Origin: Hermatobates lingyangjiaoensis
Taxonomy: Eukaryota > Arthropoda > Insecta > Hemiptera > Hermatobatidae
Assembly: GCA_026182355.1 (NCBI GenBank)
Contig: JAPFBL010000047.1
Coordinates: 620,001 to 684,000 of the forward strand
Direction: 5' to 3'
DNA: 64,000 nt
The position numbers and the translations under genes are program-made. Below the pieces are notes generated by a model, which saw only the letters and a program-made list of their open reading frames with translations, ran no database searches and was not told the origin of the DNA. This document shows, in pieces, positions 45,331-57,482 of the stretch (positions are counted from its first letter, which is position 1; each line of letters starts with the position of its first letter).

Positions 45331-46440
45331 ATTTTATAAAGGAACAGTTTAAATTGTTTATTGAATTATATGAGATGTAAGAGGAATAATATTGTGCAGG
45401 TAAATGATAACACTCATTAAAAAAAAATTCGTATATATGTTATTTGACAAAGGGGAAGGAAAATGATCTTATTAAATACTAAGAAGCCATATAATTTTCA
45501 GTATAATAATTCTGTTAAAAACCAAAAATGTAAAAGATAATTCAAAATATAAATCTTTCGTTTAGGGATTAATAACTGTAATTATCGTACATCTTTAATT
45601 AACAAATCACCTTAAAACAACATTTTCTTCGCTGTTTAAGAAGTTTTTCAGAGAAAAAAAGAGTATTTTACTGTTTCAAATTTGAAAATTTTACATTAAT
45701 ATTCAATGTAGAAGGATGTCAAGTAAACGATGTAAGAAATCTACTGGCTATTTGAACAATAGCCATGTTCTCTTGTAGGATACTATTTCGTTTCAAGAAA
45801 TGTTCACTTTGGTTTTTTAAAAATGTTATTACTGCTGTAGTTATACTAATGAAATTATTTGCAAATAATAAATTATTTGTGATGTACAAAAATAAGCTTA
45901 TAAATTGATATGTCCTTCAATCACTATCTGTACTACCTCAGGAATGACAGGCTAATAATCATATCCCATTTAGATGTTTACGTTATGCTTAAATGAGACG
46001 TTATGTTTTATATACTCAAGAAATTTGACATTAAGTTACTTATAGTAAAGTAGAGTGTAGGCCACTCCAGATTTTTTCATTTATATATGTATCTTTTATA
46101 TTTTTTCTGATATTTATTTCCTCTCTCCTTCTTTCTTATATTTGTCCGTTGTATTTATTTATTTCATTTAATTCCTTACTTCCAGTTTGTTCTATACATT
46201 ATATATTATATTTTATTTTATTTTTTAGACACTCATTCTTAACTAGTTTCCCTTTTACATATTTTTATCTAACCTTACCTGTTATTGATTATTGCAGTTA
46301 TATTTTGTTGCATTTTATTTATTTTTTTTTTAAAAAGTGTCTTCAATTCTCTCTGAATCGTTTATATTTTTCCAACTTGTATTGCTTATCTGAATTTCTG
46401 TTTATGTTTTTTCCTAATTCTATTACTTCAAGACCGGGTA
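45331..46440. other. No gene recognised
   Basis: AT-rich sequence. The long T/F/Y-rich open frame at 46149-46478 reflects composition only. Confidence 0.5.
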
Positions 46441-46518
46441 CGGGGGGCAGCACTGGCGGTTCCCATGTCGGTTACTAGCCGTTGCGTCTACAACGTGCTT
46501 GGTCTCCCTTTCTCTTTT

Positions 46519-46549
46519 CTCCTGAAGACGGATTGTCCGAAAATTTGAG
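46519..46549 (+). ncRNA. Hammerhead ribozyme (AAUU type)
   Basis: CUGAAGA (46522-46528). Helix II GGA/UCC with a UUG loop, GAAA (46539-46542), self-complementary AAUU, U at the cleavage position, and helix I CUC/GAG. Stems are short but the core is intact. Confidence 0.65.
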
Positions 46550-46784
46550 TTTGTAAGTGTGTTTCATTACTTTGTGTGCTACCTATCTTCAAGTTTGAAC
46601 TGTTATTGTGTCCAGTTTAGATCGACTTTCCGTTTATCTAGTGAAGACATATATATTTATGTATATCACTTTAAAATCAGAAAGTTCATCCAAACTGGAT
46701 GCAAAAAAGTTCAAAAACGAAGAATAGTAACACACAGAGAAATAGACAGTTTTTCCGGAGTGTTTAGTCTCCCATTCTGTTTTT

Positions 46785-46815
46785 TCCTGAAGGCCGATTA
46801 TCCGAAAATTTGAGT
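46785..46815 (+). ncRNA. Decayed hammerhead (AAUU type)
   Basis: CUGAAGG in place of CUGAAGA, followed by a CCGAUUAUCC region and GAAAAUUUGAG. Residue A9 is lost and helix II is weakened. Confidence 0.45.
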
Positions 46816-46821
46816 TAGTAA

Positions 46822-46824
<3 letters not shown>

Positions 46825-46873
<49 letters not shown>
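46825..46873. repeat. (TC)n microsatellite
   Basis: 24.5 uninterrupted TC units. It sits exactly where related elements have GTGTCTCTCTTTCTCTGTGTG (about 50549), so it probably grew from that pyrimidine-rich tail. Confidence 0.95.
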
Positions 46874-46877
<4 letters not shown>

Positions 46878-47001
46878 TACTATTCTTCGTGTTTGAACTT
46901 GACATTTTATATGTATATATACATTTATACTTATTCTATTCGTATTAAATCTGATATTAAGTTATTATTATTTGACATTTCATTTTATTATACATCTAAA
47001 C

Positions 47002-47835
47002 GTCAATTTTATTTCAGTAGATTCAATGAAAAAAATTTTTAAGTCAATGTAAACATAGGACAAGTAAAGCAGGCGATCCATTAGTCCAGGATATATATTC
47101 AGTTTTTATAGCTTTATTACCCTTTGCGGTAATTAAAATCCATGATTTTTTTCATGAATTTCTAATTTATTATTCAATTAATTTTTCACTAAAATTTTAT
47201 TTTGCTTTAATGAGCCGTTTATCGTTGAACAAATTTTTCTGTAAGACTAAAATTGACCCTAACGTCTTTTTAGTTAATGTAATTTTTAACAAAATCATTT
47301 CAACTCACCTCTCACATTGTGCTCAATTTTTTGGTATAACTTCATTATAATCCGTAACACGGTATGACTTGTATTGCTCATAAAAGCTTTCAGATTGCAT
47401 CATAAGTCAAAATTTTTACATTTTTTTTAAAAAAAAATATTTCCAGTTGTTTTAAATATCTGAGGATTTTCTTAGTTGTTACTTTTGTTGTTTTCATGAT
47501 AATGTAAGAATGTCAAGACTTTAGAGTCAGCATTTTGGACAAAAAAAATTTATCTAAAAACATATTTAACAGAAAAAGTGACTTTCTAATTGCTCTTAAA
47601 CAATACGGTTAATGTGAACTATGAGGCCCATTTTTGTGTGAAATATGAAATTGATCCATCAAAGGTTGTGGACTGTAGAGTGTATACAATCTTTTGGATA
47701 CACTTACTCACTCAGACATCATCTGAAAAACATCATTAAACAACTCTGCGGGTCTCAAAACATGTAAATCCGTCAAAATCTCAATATCAACTTTTTTCAT
47801 GATAACTAGCTATACTACTTTACTTATGGTATAGC
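47002..47835 (-). repeat. Interspersed repeat family R, copy 4
   Basis: Reverse-complement copy of the family. The right edge shows ACTTTACTTATGGTATAGC, and the left edge shows CAATTTTATTTCAGTAGATTC and AAGTCAATGTAAACA. Internal landmarks (TTGATCCATCAAAGGTTG, CTCAAAACATGTAAATCCGTC) match 44437-45330. Confidence 0.75.
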
Positions 47836-47850
47836 AAAAATAAGTTACAA

Positions 47851-49560
47851 ACGCCCCTTCATTCATTAAAGTAGAATTCTCAGAGGTATGAAAAAACGTT
47901 AAATCTCATTTTATATAACTCTAAACGGGAAAAGTTGTGTAAAAGATGCACTAGCTAAGTTCGCTACATAATAACTCTTAATCAGAATTCTAATTTTGGG
48001 TTTTTTTAGAAAATTACTTTAATCTGTGATAAAAATGATGATGTATAGGTTTAAAATAAAAAAGATATCCAAAGATCTTAATAACTATAGAGAACAGTGT
48101 GTCTACGGATAACAAGAGAAACCACCTGATCAACTTCCAGACTGGAAAAGACGTAGAACGTTACCAGACCAGATATGGTATTCAAGAACTAAACAATTTA
48201 AAGTTTATTCAGACTGGCACGAGATAAAAATACCTCAATGGGAGATAAATATTTCAAAAATTTATTAGAAGGAAATATTAATAGGTTGTTTATGTGGTCT
48301 TGTTAGAATATTTTACAGGTGATGTCAAAGGAAACACAAAAAATCACTTCCTGATTTCATTTGCAAGGATACGCAAATCCTCGTTTTGCAGAACAAACAA
48401 AGATGATTCTGCGTCAGTAATTTTTTTACAAGGTATACGCAGTAGTGTAAATTAAAGGTGTAAAGCAGATGAACTTATAGCCAATGGGTCACTCTTTCTA
48501 GTCTTTCTTGAGCTTAGTAAGTGTAGAAAGTAGGGAACTGGCATAATAAAGGTGATTTTCTATCTTATATGTAATTTCTGTGTTTAGACAAATTAAATAG
48601 AGACAGGAATATTTTGTCGTTGTGCATTGCTTGGTGCGAGGCAGTACACAGGTGAAGACCACAACGTTCCAATGACGTTCATTTGCTGCTGTCGTCAGTA
48701 ACAAAGCTGCCTTTGGAGGCCTTCACGGCGAATTAGTCCCACCCCAATGACTACGTCTTATTACAATCGGCAGCCAATTTTATTTAATAAGGCAGATATA
48801 TGTTTAAATAATATTGTAAAATAATATTTCAAAATATCATAAACATAAATTAGTATTAAATAATTAAATCAACTGAAAATAATTTTCTAAAATGTTTGCA
48901 CAATGTCAAATAGATTGTAAGGTTTAGATTAACCTAACAATTTGAAAAAACAAGTTTTTAATATCCACTGTTTTTATATTTTATAATAAGATGAACATGA
49001 AAACGTACATGTATTTTTAGAAGTACATAAAACGATCTAACAATACAACATCGTTTTATCAGAAAATAGTAAAATTTTGGTAGGCTAGGGTTGGCTTGTT
49101 TATCATTAGTACCAAAGGTTTCATGTTTGTATCATAGTTGTAATCCTAGATTCTTTATGAAGGAGATTGAAAGTTATGTGAACACCCCTCTCGGGTAGGG
49201 AGATCATGTCGTCTGTCACGAATCTCCACTGGCTAAATTCGCAAATGAAAGGCTTTGGTGTCAAGACTTTTTGCTACATATTAAGTCTTAATCAGAATTC
49301 TAATTTTGGATTTTACAAAATTACTATTAATCTGAGATAAAAACTGCGTCACATACATTGGTTTAAAATGAAAAAGATATCCAAAGAATAACTATAGAGA
49401 ACAGCGTCTCTACGGATAACAAGAGAAACCACCTGATCAACTTCTAGACTGGAAATGATATAGAACGTTGCCAGATCAGATATGTTAATCAAGAACTAGA
49501 CAATTGTAGGACATTGTCTTGAGCAGACTCATTAAAGATCACGATTCTATTAGGTTTGAG
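47851..49560. repeat. Direct repeat pair in otherwise unassigned DNA
   Basis: Segments about 47935-48200 and 49225-49505 are diverged direct copies, sharing for example AACAAGAGAAACCACCTGAT and TCTTAATCAGAATTCTAATT. No gene is recognised in them or between them. Confidence 0.65.
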
Positions 49561-50342
49561 AATATTAAATCATTAAGAACCACTAGGTCGTGTGCTTACC
49601 AGCACGAGGGCTAAAAGGCAGGGGGTTAACCACCAGCCCTTCCCTGATAGGGTGCATTCAGATGAGGGGAACATGTGCATTTTATGTAATTGGGTTGCAG
49701 GATAGTCTGGCTGTTGCATTGTGAAGAAGTAATACTCATGTAAACCTAGGGAGGTCTCGATTAATTGTCCCGTCGTTGACAACAGTTGCCGATATTCTCT
49801 TTTAGAAGGTCACCCCTAGGTACTTCTTTGTTTTAGGGTTTATAAGAGAGTGTTAATGTGATAGAGAGAAGTGATGTGGCTGTGAGAGGCGGCGGTAATG
49901 AAACTCCTTCTTTTGTGAGTGAGTCAACTGTTTCCTAACTGGTTATGTCAATGTGGCACGGTACTCTCGGTTATGTATTTACTACCCCTTCTTTGAAGTT
50001 ACTTGAGCTTTTATTTGCAGCAAATCATATGTAGGCACTCAGATGAGTTATTGGTTTGGGTTTCTTAAATGACTGGTGTTCAATCCACTAGAAATATAGC
50101 TTTACTGATCAGATCCAATTTGCCTAATTACTAATTAGGCAGTTTCTTCCAACCACTACTAAACCTTCAAAGATAGATCAATGATAATTGGCTCCTGTTC
50201 CATTATTTTCAAGCAGTGAAGATCCATTTGTGTTTATCTTCAGCTATTCTTTGCCAGGACATGCCTACTTGATAGTTTGCAAAATTTCAGCTCCTAGTTT
50301 CTGGGATTAGATTGTATATAGTAAATAAATTATTACTGTTGG

Positions 50343-50382
<40 letters not shown>
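49561..50382. other. GC-richer repeat-like patch, no gene recognised
   Basis: From 49570 to about 49900 the base composition is less AT-rich, with phrases such as GGGGGTTAACCACCAGCCC typical of dispersed repeats. I cannot assign it. The rest is AT-rich and ends in (TA)n at about 50348-50379. Confidence 0.4.
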
Positions 50383-50431
50383 TTAAAAAATGAAGAAAAG
50401 CAACACACAGAGAAAGAGAGACACTTACAAA

Positions 50432-50462
50432 CTCAAATTTTCGGATGATCCGTCTTCAGGAG
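50432..50462 (-). ncRNA. Hammerhead ribozyme (AAUU type)
   Basis: The minus strand has CUGAAGA (50453-50459). Helix II GGA/UCC with a UCA loop, GAAA (50439-50442), AAUU, U, and helix I CUC/GAG. Confidence 0.65.
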
Positions 50463-50509
50463 AAAAGAGAATAGGCGACCAATCACGTGCTTGTTCGCCC
50501 ATTCACTTT

Positions 50510-50545
50510 TCTCTTGAAGACGGATCATCCAAAAATTTGAGTTTG
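50510..50545 (+). ncRNA. Decayed hammerhead (AAUU type)
   Basis: Partner of 50432-50462 in the right arm. The box reads UUGAAGA and GAAA has become AAAA, so both essential segments are damaged. Confidence 0.5.
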
Positions 50546-50654
50546 TAAGTGTCTCTCTTTCTCTGTGTGTAGCTTTTCTTCATTTTTGAACTGATTTGCT
50601 TCCAGTTTGGATCGTTTTTTTTGAATATTGAGTATATATATATATATATATATA

Positions 50655-50745
50655 GTTCAATATAGACAAAGAAACATAGAGAAATGAAAAGAACACACTT
50701 ACAGTCTCTAATTTTCGGTTTGAACCGTCTTTAGGAGAGATAAGA
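50655..50745 (-). mobile_element. One-armed PLE-end fragment with decayed hammerhead
   Basis: Next to (TA)n. The minus strand reads CUAAAGA, then a GGUU/AACC helix II, GAAA, AUU and a GAGA/UCUC helix I. The CUGANGA box carries a G-to-A change at position 5. It is related to the 50383-50594 family but more diverged. Confidence 0.55.
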
Positions 50746-50860
50746 GAGAGAAACCAAGCGCACTGGTTCAGAGACGGTTGGGTCTCCCCAACCTATATTT
50801 CCTTCAAACTATATTTGTCCGTTTTGGATCGTATTTCCAACGAAAAAGTGTATATATATA

Positions 50861-52464
50861 TATATATAGTAATGCATGCAATAATTCTCACTGGTTTACA
50901 TTGCTTGTTGAAGTTTTTCTCCTATATGGGTCAAAATTACTTTTAATATATAAAGAACATATTATAATATAAGGATATATATAAATATATATTTGGTTGT
51001 TTAAACATAACATATTGCTTTAAAATTGCTAATCTATTTTACGATAGTTTCACTTAATTTTTTCTTCCCATTTATAATCTCCATGTGAATAGGGCATGTT
51101 ACGTCGTGGCCACATCTGATTAAGTGATTACACGACACCTTCAAGGTAATTGTCAATAATCACAAACAAAACTACATGCTAATGTCCTTCCATTTACAAA
51201 TGTCTAATCATTTGTACTTTCACTGGCAAAGTAATTTGTAAAACTCTCTTTTTATAGGCGGTTAATATGTTAGACTTACTATTTAAAGAAAATATTCTTT
51301 ACAAGTTATCTTTTTTCATAATTACGCAAACCGCATATGGCCTAAAAATCTAGCAATCAGATAAATAATTTAATGTCATAAACATCATTAAAAAACTTCA
51401 AAATCATAGATTGATAAAAGTAATGTATCCAACGAAAGATTTGATTGAAAACAGCTAACAAATTTAACAACCATTTAATATAAAATATTAACAGTCATTT
51501 AATTAATAGCTCTTATATGTAAATTGATTTACATATGTAAATACATATAATTATTAAAATATGTAAAAATGAAGAGATATTCTACTTTTAAGAAATTAAT
51601 CATTTGATTAATTTAAAAAAAATAAAGGTTTGAAAATTAATTTAATTAATTAAATAATTAAAGATTAATGTAAAGTAAATGTAAATGTAAATGTAAAGAT
51701 TAATTAATTAAAAAATAGATTTTAAAAAGTAGTTGAGAGAAGCTTAGATAGACGTTGTCTACAAATGGTAGACAAATAAAAATAGAAAAAAATCATTCAA
51801 GGTGATTCGGCTATTTTTAGAGGTGTAGCAAAATATCTTTGTTTTGTTTTGGATGACTATTTCTGGACAACAAATTCTAATAATTATTTAATAATTGGCG
51901 TCTGATTGAATCTGATAGATATACGTGGCATTAAGAGCAAGAACGAATGCTCTGTATGACGTAGGTACCTGTAAATTTCTTTAATCTACTTTTATCACCA
52001 GGAAAATCTCTGAGCATCCTTTGGCTATTTCAATCAACCTATTATTAATTCCAGTTATCACGTCATAATAAAAAACGATTCATTGTTTTGAAAAATTGGT
52101 TGCGACCAGAAATTCTTGTTTGTGAAATTAGTGAAATTAAGATCCTTAATAATTAATTATGTCATTGAGTTCTCCATTATATTCATGATTTCTAAAATTA
52201 CATTTCTGATTGTTGAGTTTGTACATTCCTTCTGTTTGTAAACAAACTAATTAAAAATAATATCCACTTCTATTTACCTTTTTAAAAAATAGTTGTAATT
52301 ATAAATATATAATCTTATATATATATATATATTATATTATATATATTATATTGGTATTACTTTGGGAGCAGACCTTCTTTTAAACATACCTCATTAAAGG
52401 TATCGAAACCTTGAAAAGGTATGTAGGAAACATACTAAACTTAATGTTGGCAAGATCTTTAATG

Positions 52465-52499
<35 letters not shown>
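50861..52499. other. No gene recognised; PLE-tail scrap near 52350
   Basis: AT-rich. A short fragment at about 52350-52420 (GGGAGCAGACCTTCTTTTAAA) resembles the end of PLE D and lies between (TA)n tracts at 52318-52352 and about 52467-52497. Confidence 0.5.
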
Positions 52500-55400
52500 T
52501 TAATAAAACGAAACACGATCCAAACTGGACACAATACGAGTTCAAAATTCAAGAACCTAACCCTTATTAATATCGTTGCGTACATGATTATCTAATCCCA
52601 TCTCTGATAATTCGAGATTTTAGTTAAGAAGCTAGCAATAACCGCCTTACTAGTGGCGTTACATCAAATCTTTGTCACCTACTGCCATTAAGTATATGCA
52701 AAAGACATGCCTACAAAGAAATCGCTATCTTGTCTAAATAGTCCCTCAACAATCATTTTAACTTTATTAGTTAAAAATTGAAAGTTAGGTAAATTTAAAA
52801 GAAAATGTATCTCATCACAAAATATTTCTCAAAAGATTATTTTTATTTAAAGTTATTTTTTAAAATTAAGATTTTTAAATAAATATTCTAAACACAAAAC
52901 AGTGGCATGATTTTCGATAATAAATTCTTTGATCGTAAATTCAATGAGTTTTTTTTTAATTTATTTCCTCTATCAGAATCTATGGGTAATCTACAAGTTA
53001 TAAATCTGCAGTAAATATTTACCACAGTATAAACATTTTTTGTCAATTCTGTTTAAATTAAAATATTGTCCTTTTTTTTCTAAACTCTTTTAGTTAGTGG
53101 AAGAGATAAATATTTTGGAAAATCAAACACCATTGATTAGTTCAAAGTGGGTTCGCAAGTAGATGAATGCTGTCGATTTAAATATAATTACGGGTCTTTC
53201 GTAACCGACACTTGTCAGTGTCTCAACGAGTTCTTCGAAATCGAGAGTGAGATTGACAAATATATTGAACATACATACCAATTCCATATGAACCACAGTT
53301 GCCATTAATTTAATTAAACGCTTTATCCTGCTAAAGACTGACTTTGTTTTCTAAATAAAACGATTTTACCTTTATTTACAATGTATAAACCATACCTCAT
53401 GTTGGCCAAATTTAATTACCTTTTTTTTTTTATATTATAAATGGTGTATTTGGTATGCAATGTAAAAGAGACATCTGAAAAACAAGATGTTGCAAAGTTG
53501 TAATTGGTTAGTGATTACAGTTAGTGTTTGTACAGATAACATTCTACCATCTGAATCAAATAGTGAACATATTTTTAACATTATTTAATTATAACTTAAC
53601 CACAAACTAGATGCAATTATTTACTATTCATCCTAACTGATAAATTGTTGAAAAAGGAAAAAAGGCGATTGATGGTGAGTTACATAATCAAAGTATAAAA
53701 AGCCGGCGTCAAACAGTGGAGCACCTTTTACAGAAACTTATTCCCTCCACCTGCCTGCGTTATCAATGGACTCTTTGTTTCAGAATACTGTGCGCATCTT
53801 TTTTGCTCAAACTCATCTCTCTTCCTCTTTTTTTTCGTTTGCTCATACACAAAAGTCGATTTCCCATTTCAACATTCAGGCATTTCTTCCATCATCCCTT
53901 CCTTATAAATACAATTGTATTTGTAAAGGATTATTTGAGTTGTTTAACGGCAATGAATAGGTATTAATGAAATTTCTCTTAATGACTTTACTAAACATGA
54001 AGCAACCATCCACTAGCTGGGTGATTCTTTAGCGGCAGGTTGCACACTGCAGTTTCTTCTGTTGAAAGGTGTGACTGTTAGTTAACATGACCCAAACTAG
54101 CGGTCTTCAACAGTCACTATGATGGTCCGGTCTTCACAAAACAAACCTTTCTTTGAAAACTATAACTTATATCTAAAAGTGTAATTTTTTTATTGTAGAA
54201 ATGCAGAATGCATGTCAATAATTAAAATTAATATGTCATATTACAATCATATACACTTCTTTTTTAAGTTGAATTGTAGTAATAACAGTACAATAATTGA
54301 TTGTCACCACAGGGTATGGGATGTGTTCTTCATTTTGCTTCACAGATAGAAATAATTGGCGATCCGTTTTGTAGATCGCATTCTAAATCTAGGGACAGTT
54401 CAAAATGTATCTCTGGTCTATCATCAATTTATTTCAATTCCCAATTAGAAACAAATTTTCTGAGTCCATATTTGAATATAGTAATCTGTAATACCTTTAG
54501 AATTACACAGTTATATCAATGAAGTAGTTATTGTCACCACAAAGATTTGCGGTTGTGGTGAATTTGGTAAAACTAAAATAAGAAATGCAAAAACACTGAA
54601 AACAGGTAACGAGAAAATAAAAGAAAACCAACTCATGTGGTGTGTATACTTTTATGGGCATATTTACGGATAATTCTCTGAAAGTTATGTGGACTGCTAC
54701 TTAAAGCATGATCCACTAATTTAAGTAGAGGTATTACTTTGATTGTCGCAACCTTATTTTTTTTATAATGGTTGGTGTATGATATGAAAATCTATAAACG
54801 TAATTTATGCTTACTGATAATGTTCTTTCAAAAATATAAGTTACTCTTGGTAATTCCATTAAATAAGTTATAGATTAGAAATGGTTGGAAGTAGTTTTAA
54901 TTTTTGTTTAATATTGTTTATGGTCTTGGTTTGCTTATGGGGACAAGGGCTGACTTGATTTCATAACCACTTCTTGGCCTTAGATAAGACGATCACTTAA
55001 CCAACCTACCACAGTTTGTAAAGTAGTGAATATTACAGACTCTTGGATTTGTCATTCCTAGAGTCTGTTAAAGAATGACTGTTGCAATTACCCTTGCCCA
55101 ATGTTAAGTTCAGCTTTGACCGATTCGTTAGCATGCTTGTCATTGCTGTCAAATCTTGGTAATATTTAAAACCTTTTACATCAGAAGTGGAAAATCTTGT
55201 GAAAACCTTCCCACAGAAACGACGTATACCCGTGGAATCCAAGCCAGCTTGGTTCCAGGTACCCATCGAAGATCTCTGCTCTAAAGAAACTGGGGTATAC
55301 TCAGTAGGACTGACGGCTTAAAAAAACAAAAGCACTTGCTTCTTAATTCTTTACCCTCAGTTACTTTGAATAGTTATACAAATATAATGAGCATTAATTA

Positions 55401-57059
55401 TAGACTTTGATTATATCTGTCTTCATAAGTGAGTTTATAAATTTAACAAAACTATTATATTTCACTTAAATACAATAATATTTGTTGTATTAAAAATACA
55501 ATGCCAATATTTAAAATGTGAAATTATATCAATTAATTTCAAATATAATGCATTTTATTCGGTCACTCGGTAATAATTTTAATTTGTGAATTCAACTTAC
55601 TGGGGTTTGAATATAGAAAAATATTGTTTGACCTTTAGAAATTTCTTATGTCAAACGCATAGGCATTAATCATCTCTAAAAAGGGAGCAAGAGCGTATGA
55701 TAGAGATAAATGTGTCGGTGTCAGTTGTGTAGGCCATTCTTTCTTAATTTGTGAATAAGATTTTCAATTTAATTGCAGTTCCTAAAGCAAATGTGTGGAG
55801 GCAAGAATTGATAACTTATACAATACTTTGCAATTTGTCAGTACTAATCTGGAATGTGGATTCCGGTTATTTGAATATGAATTGTTTACAACTAGTAATT
55901 AAAGAGGTCTTATTTTCGTTACATGATAAAGTTCAGGCTGTTTCTTTAATTGGGATAGTAAGATATTAATTCCTCTTAAGATAAACGGATGGTTAGTGAG
56001 TGATTGCTGGCTATGTGATTGCTATGTGGTTTATATACCTTGTTAATCTTTTTATTTTACACTTTCCATTTATTATGTTAATACAAATAAAAAAAGAACA
56101 TATTCAATCAAAGCTTTATTTTATTTTAAGAAATCAATAATCTAAAAGCGTATGCAGTAATTTTTTTTATCATTAGTGCTGAATACTCAATGTTTAAATG
56201 TTGGGTTTGGCTCAGATGTTGAGTATTCAGAAGCATTCAACTGGAATCATAATTCAACATTTTTACTGTTTTTTGCAAAACCAACTTTACCTGTATCAAA
56301 ATATCTGTAAATTCTTTTAGTTTATTGTTATTAGTTTCATAATGACTTCAAAAAATCAACTCTCTAGAGTTAGTAGTTTAGGAAAAACATTTTTCTCTGG
56401 ACCACATTTTTGCCAATTAAGTATAACTTCCATGCTACAATATTTCCCAAAAAATATGGAGAATATTCACTTCTATCAGCATGTAATGCCGATTAATATC
56501 ATTCGAACCTTCTGGAAAGTAAATAAAACATATAATTTATTATTATATATAATTGAGTCATTATTAATTGTAATTCATAATAGTATAATAAATAATGGTA
56601 ATTTATTATAATATTTATTAATTAATGAAATTAAATAAAATTATACTCGTAAAGTAGAATGAAGGCGCTAATGTGACTCAGTCAGCCAAAATCAGAACTG
56701 ATCAACAAAAGCGCTCACGAGCAACCCTCGTCATCGTAGAATTATATGCAAGTTAGAAACAGTAAGTGCACATGCTGGACACAGATAAACACACATTTAT
56801 CTTTCAGAATACATGCATTAAGTTTTTCACACAACAATTTATCTCCTAAAAAATATTAACGTAAAACATACTTTGGACGCGACAGATGAGGAGGTAGGTA
56901 ATCCTGAAAGCCTAGAGCAGTTGGGTTTTTGAAATGTTTATTCCGTAAAATATAATCATATAATGAAGTTTGGAAAAGATTTGAAATTAATACCATAAGC
57001 TGTTCATGTTAAGAAATATGTCAAAATCTTGAGTTGTGCAAAACCATCCAATATTTATA
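52500..57059. other. No gene recognised
   Basis: A scrap of the PLE tail (GATCCAAACTGGACACAA) lies at about 52516-52560. A TATAAAA at 53694 is followed by a short open frame (53766-53960) without signal peptide or known motif. A less AT-rich stretch at 55000-55330 is unassigned. Confidence 0.45.
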
Positions 57060-57482
57060 GAATACAATCATGCAATCTAAAATCCTCCGTACTATCACAA
57101 ATGCTCCATATTACGTCAAAAACTACACCCTTCATAAGGACCTAAAAATTCCATTCATCCAAAACCTTGCCTCTGATTGTTACAAGTCATTTAACAACAA
57201 CCTTTCCTCTCACCCAAATCCATTTATTACGAATCCTAGCTTCCTCCTCACCTTCCCGGAATCCCCCAAGACGACTCAAGAGAAAATGGCTCAGGGATCT
57301 ACTATTTCAATAATATACTTAAAAAAAAAAACAAAGTGAGAAGTTGAATCAGTGGGTTTCATTCTTTGCTCATGTGCATCGATGTTATTGTGTAATCTAC
57401 GAGTATAACTCGTATAACTACATATGCCTGTTACGCATAATATGCGCAGTTGTATATTTGTAAATAAAGATGATAAAAAAAA
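57060..57482 (+). pseudogene. 5'-truncated Jockey-like LINE, 3' end
   Basis: The 90-residue frame (57070-57339) reads QSKILRTITNAPYYVKNYTL, then HKDLKIPFIQ and SSHPNP. This is the C-terminal end of Jockey-group ORF2 after the RT thumb. A short 3' untranslated region follows and ends in an A-rich stretch near 57475-57482. Only the last part of the protein is present, as expected for a severely 5'-truncated LINE insertion. It is related to, but not the same family as, the copy at 12868-13543. Confidence 0.75.

Larger units (their letters stand above)
46441..46915 (+). mobile_element. PLE-end / hammerhead foldback (AAUU type) with CT expansion
   Basis: Contains one hammerhead (46519-46549) and a second, decayed one (46785-46815). 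An inverted tail (about 46690-46752, with AACACACAGAGAAATAG) pairs with the forward tail at about 46874-46910 (CTCTGTGTTACTATTCTTCG). A 49-nt CT repeat lies between. It is the same family as 50383-50594. Confidence 0.65.
50383..50594. mobile_element. Hammerhead foldback (AAUU type)
   Basis: Diverged arms about 50383-50483 and 50489-50594 are flanked by (TA)n on the left and, after about 40 nt, on the right (50634-50654). The tail motif GATCC/AAACTGG-GTTCAAAAATGAAG recurs near 46690 and 52510. The left-arm hammerhead is intact and the right-arm one is mutated. Confidence 0.8.

Noticed and set aside
46149..46478. 109-aa F/Y/L-rich open frame, membrane-protein-like
   Set aside because: It reflects pyrimidine-rich composition, ends inside a PLE-end fragment, and has no homologous pattern.
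53123..53305. Short minus-strand frame MATVVHMELV... as a gene
   Set aside because: 60 codons, no motif, no promoter or splice support.
53694..53960. TATAAAA followed by a 64-aa frame as a second compact gene
   Set aside because: No initiator at proper spacing, no signal peptide, no recognisable domain, and a competing overlapping frame. Chance is likely in AT-rich DNA.
55751..55969. Exon-like segment after a good acceptor (TTTAATTGCAG)
   Set aside because: The translation resembles no known family, no donor or partner exon fits, and single good acceptors are common in AT-rich sequence.
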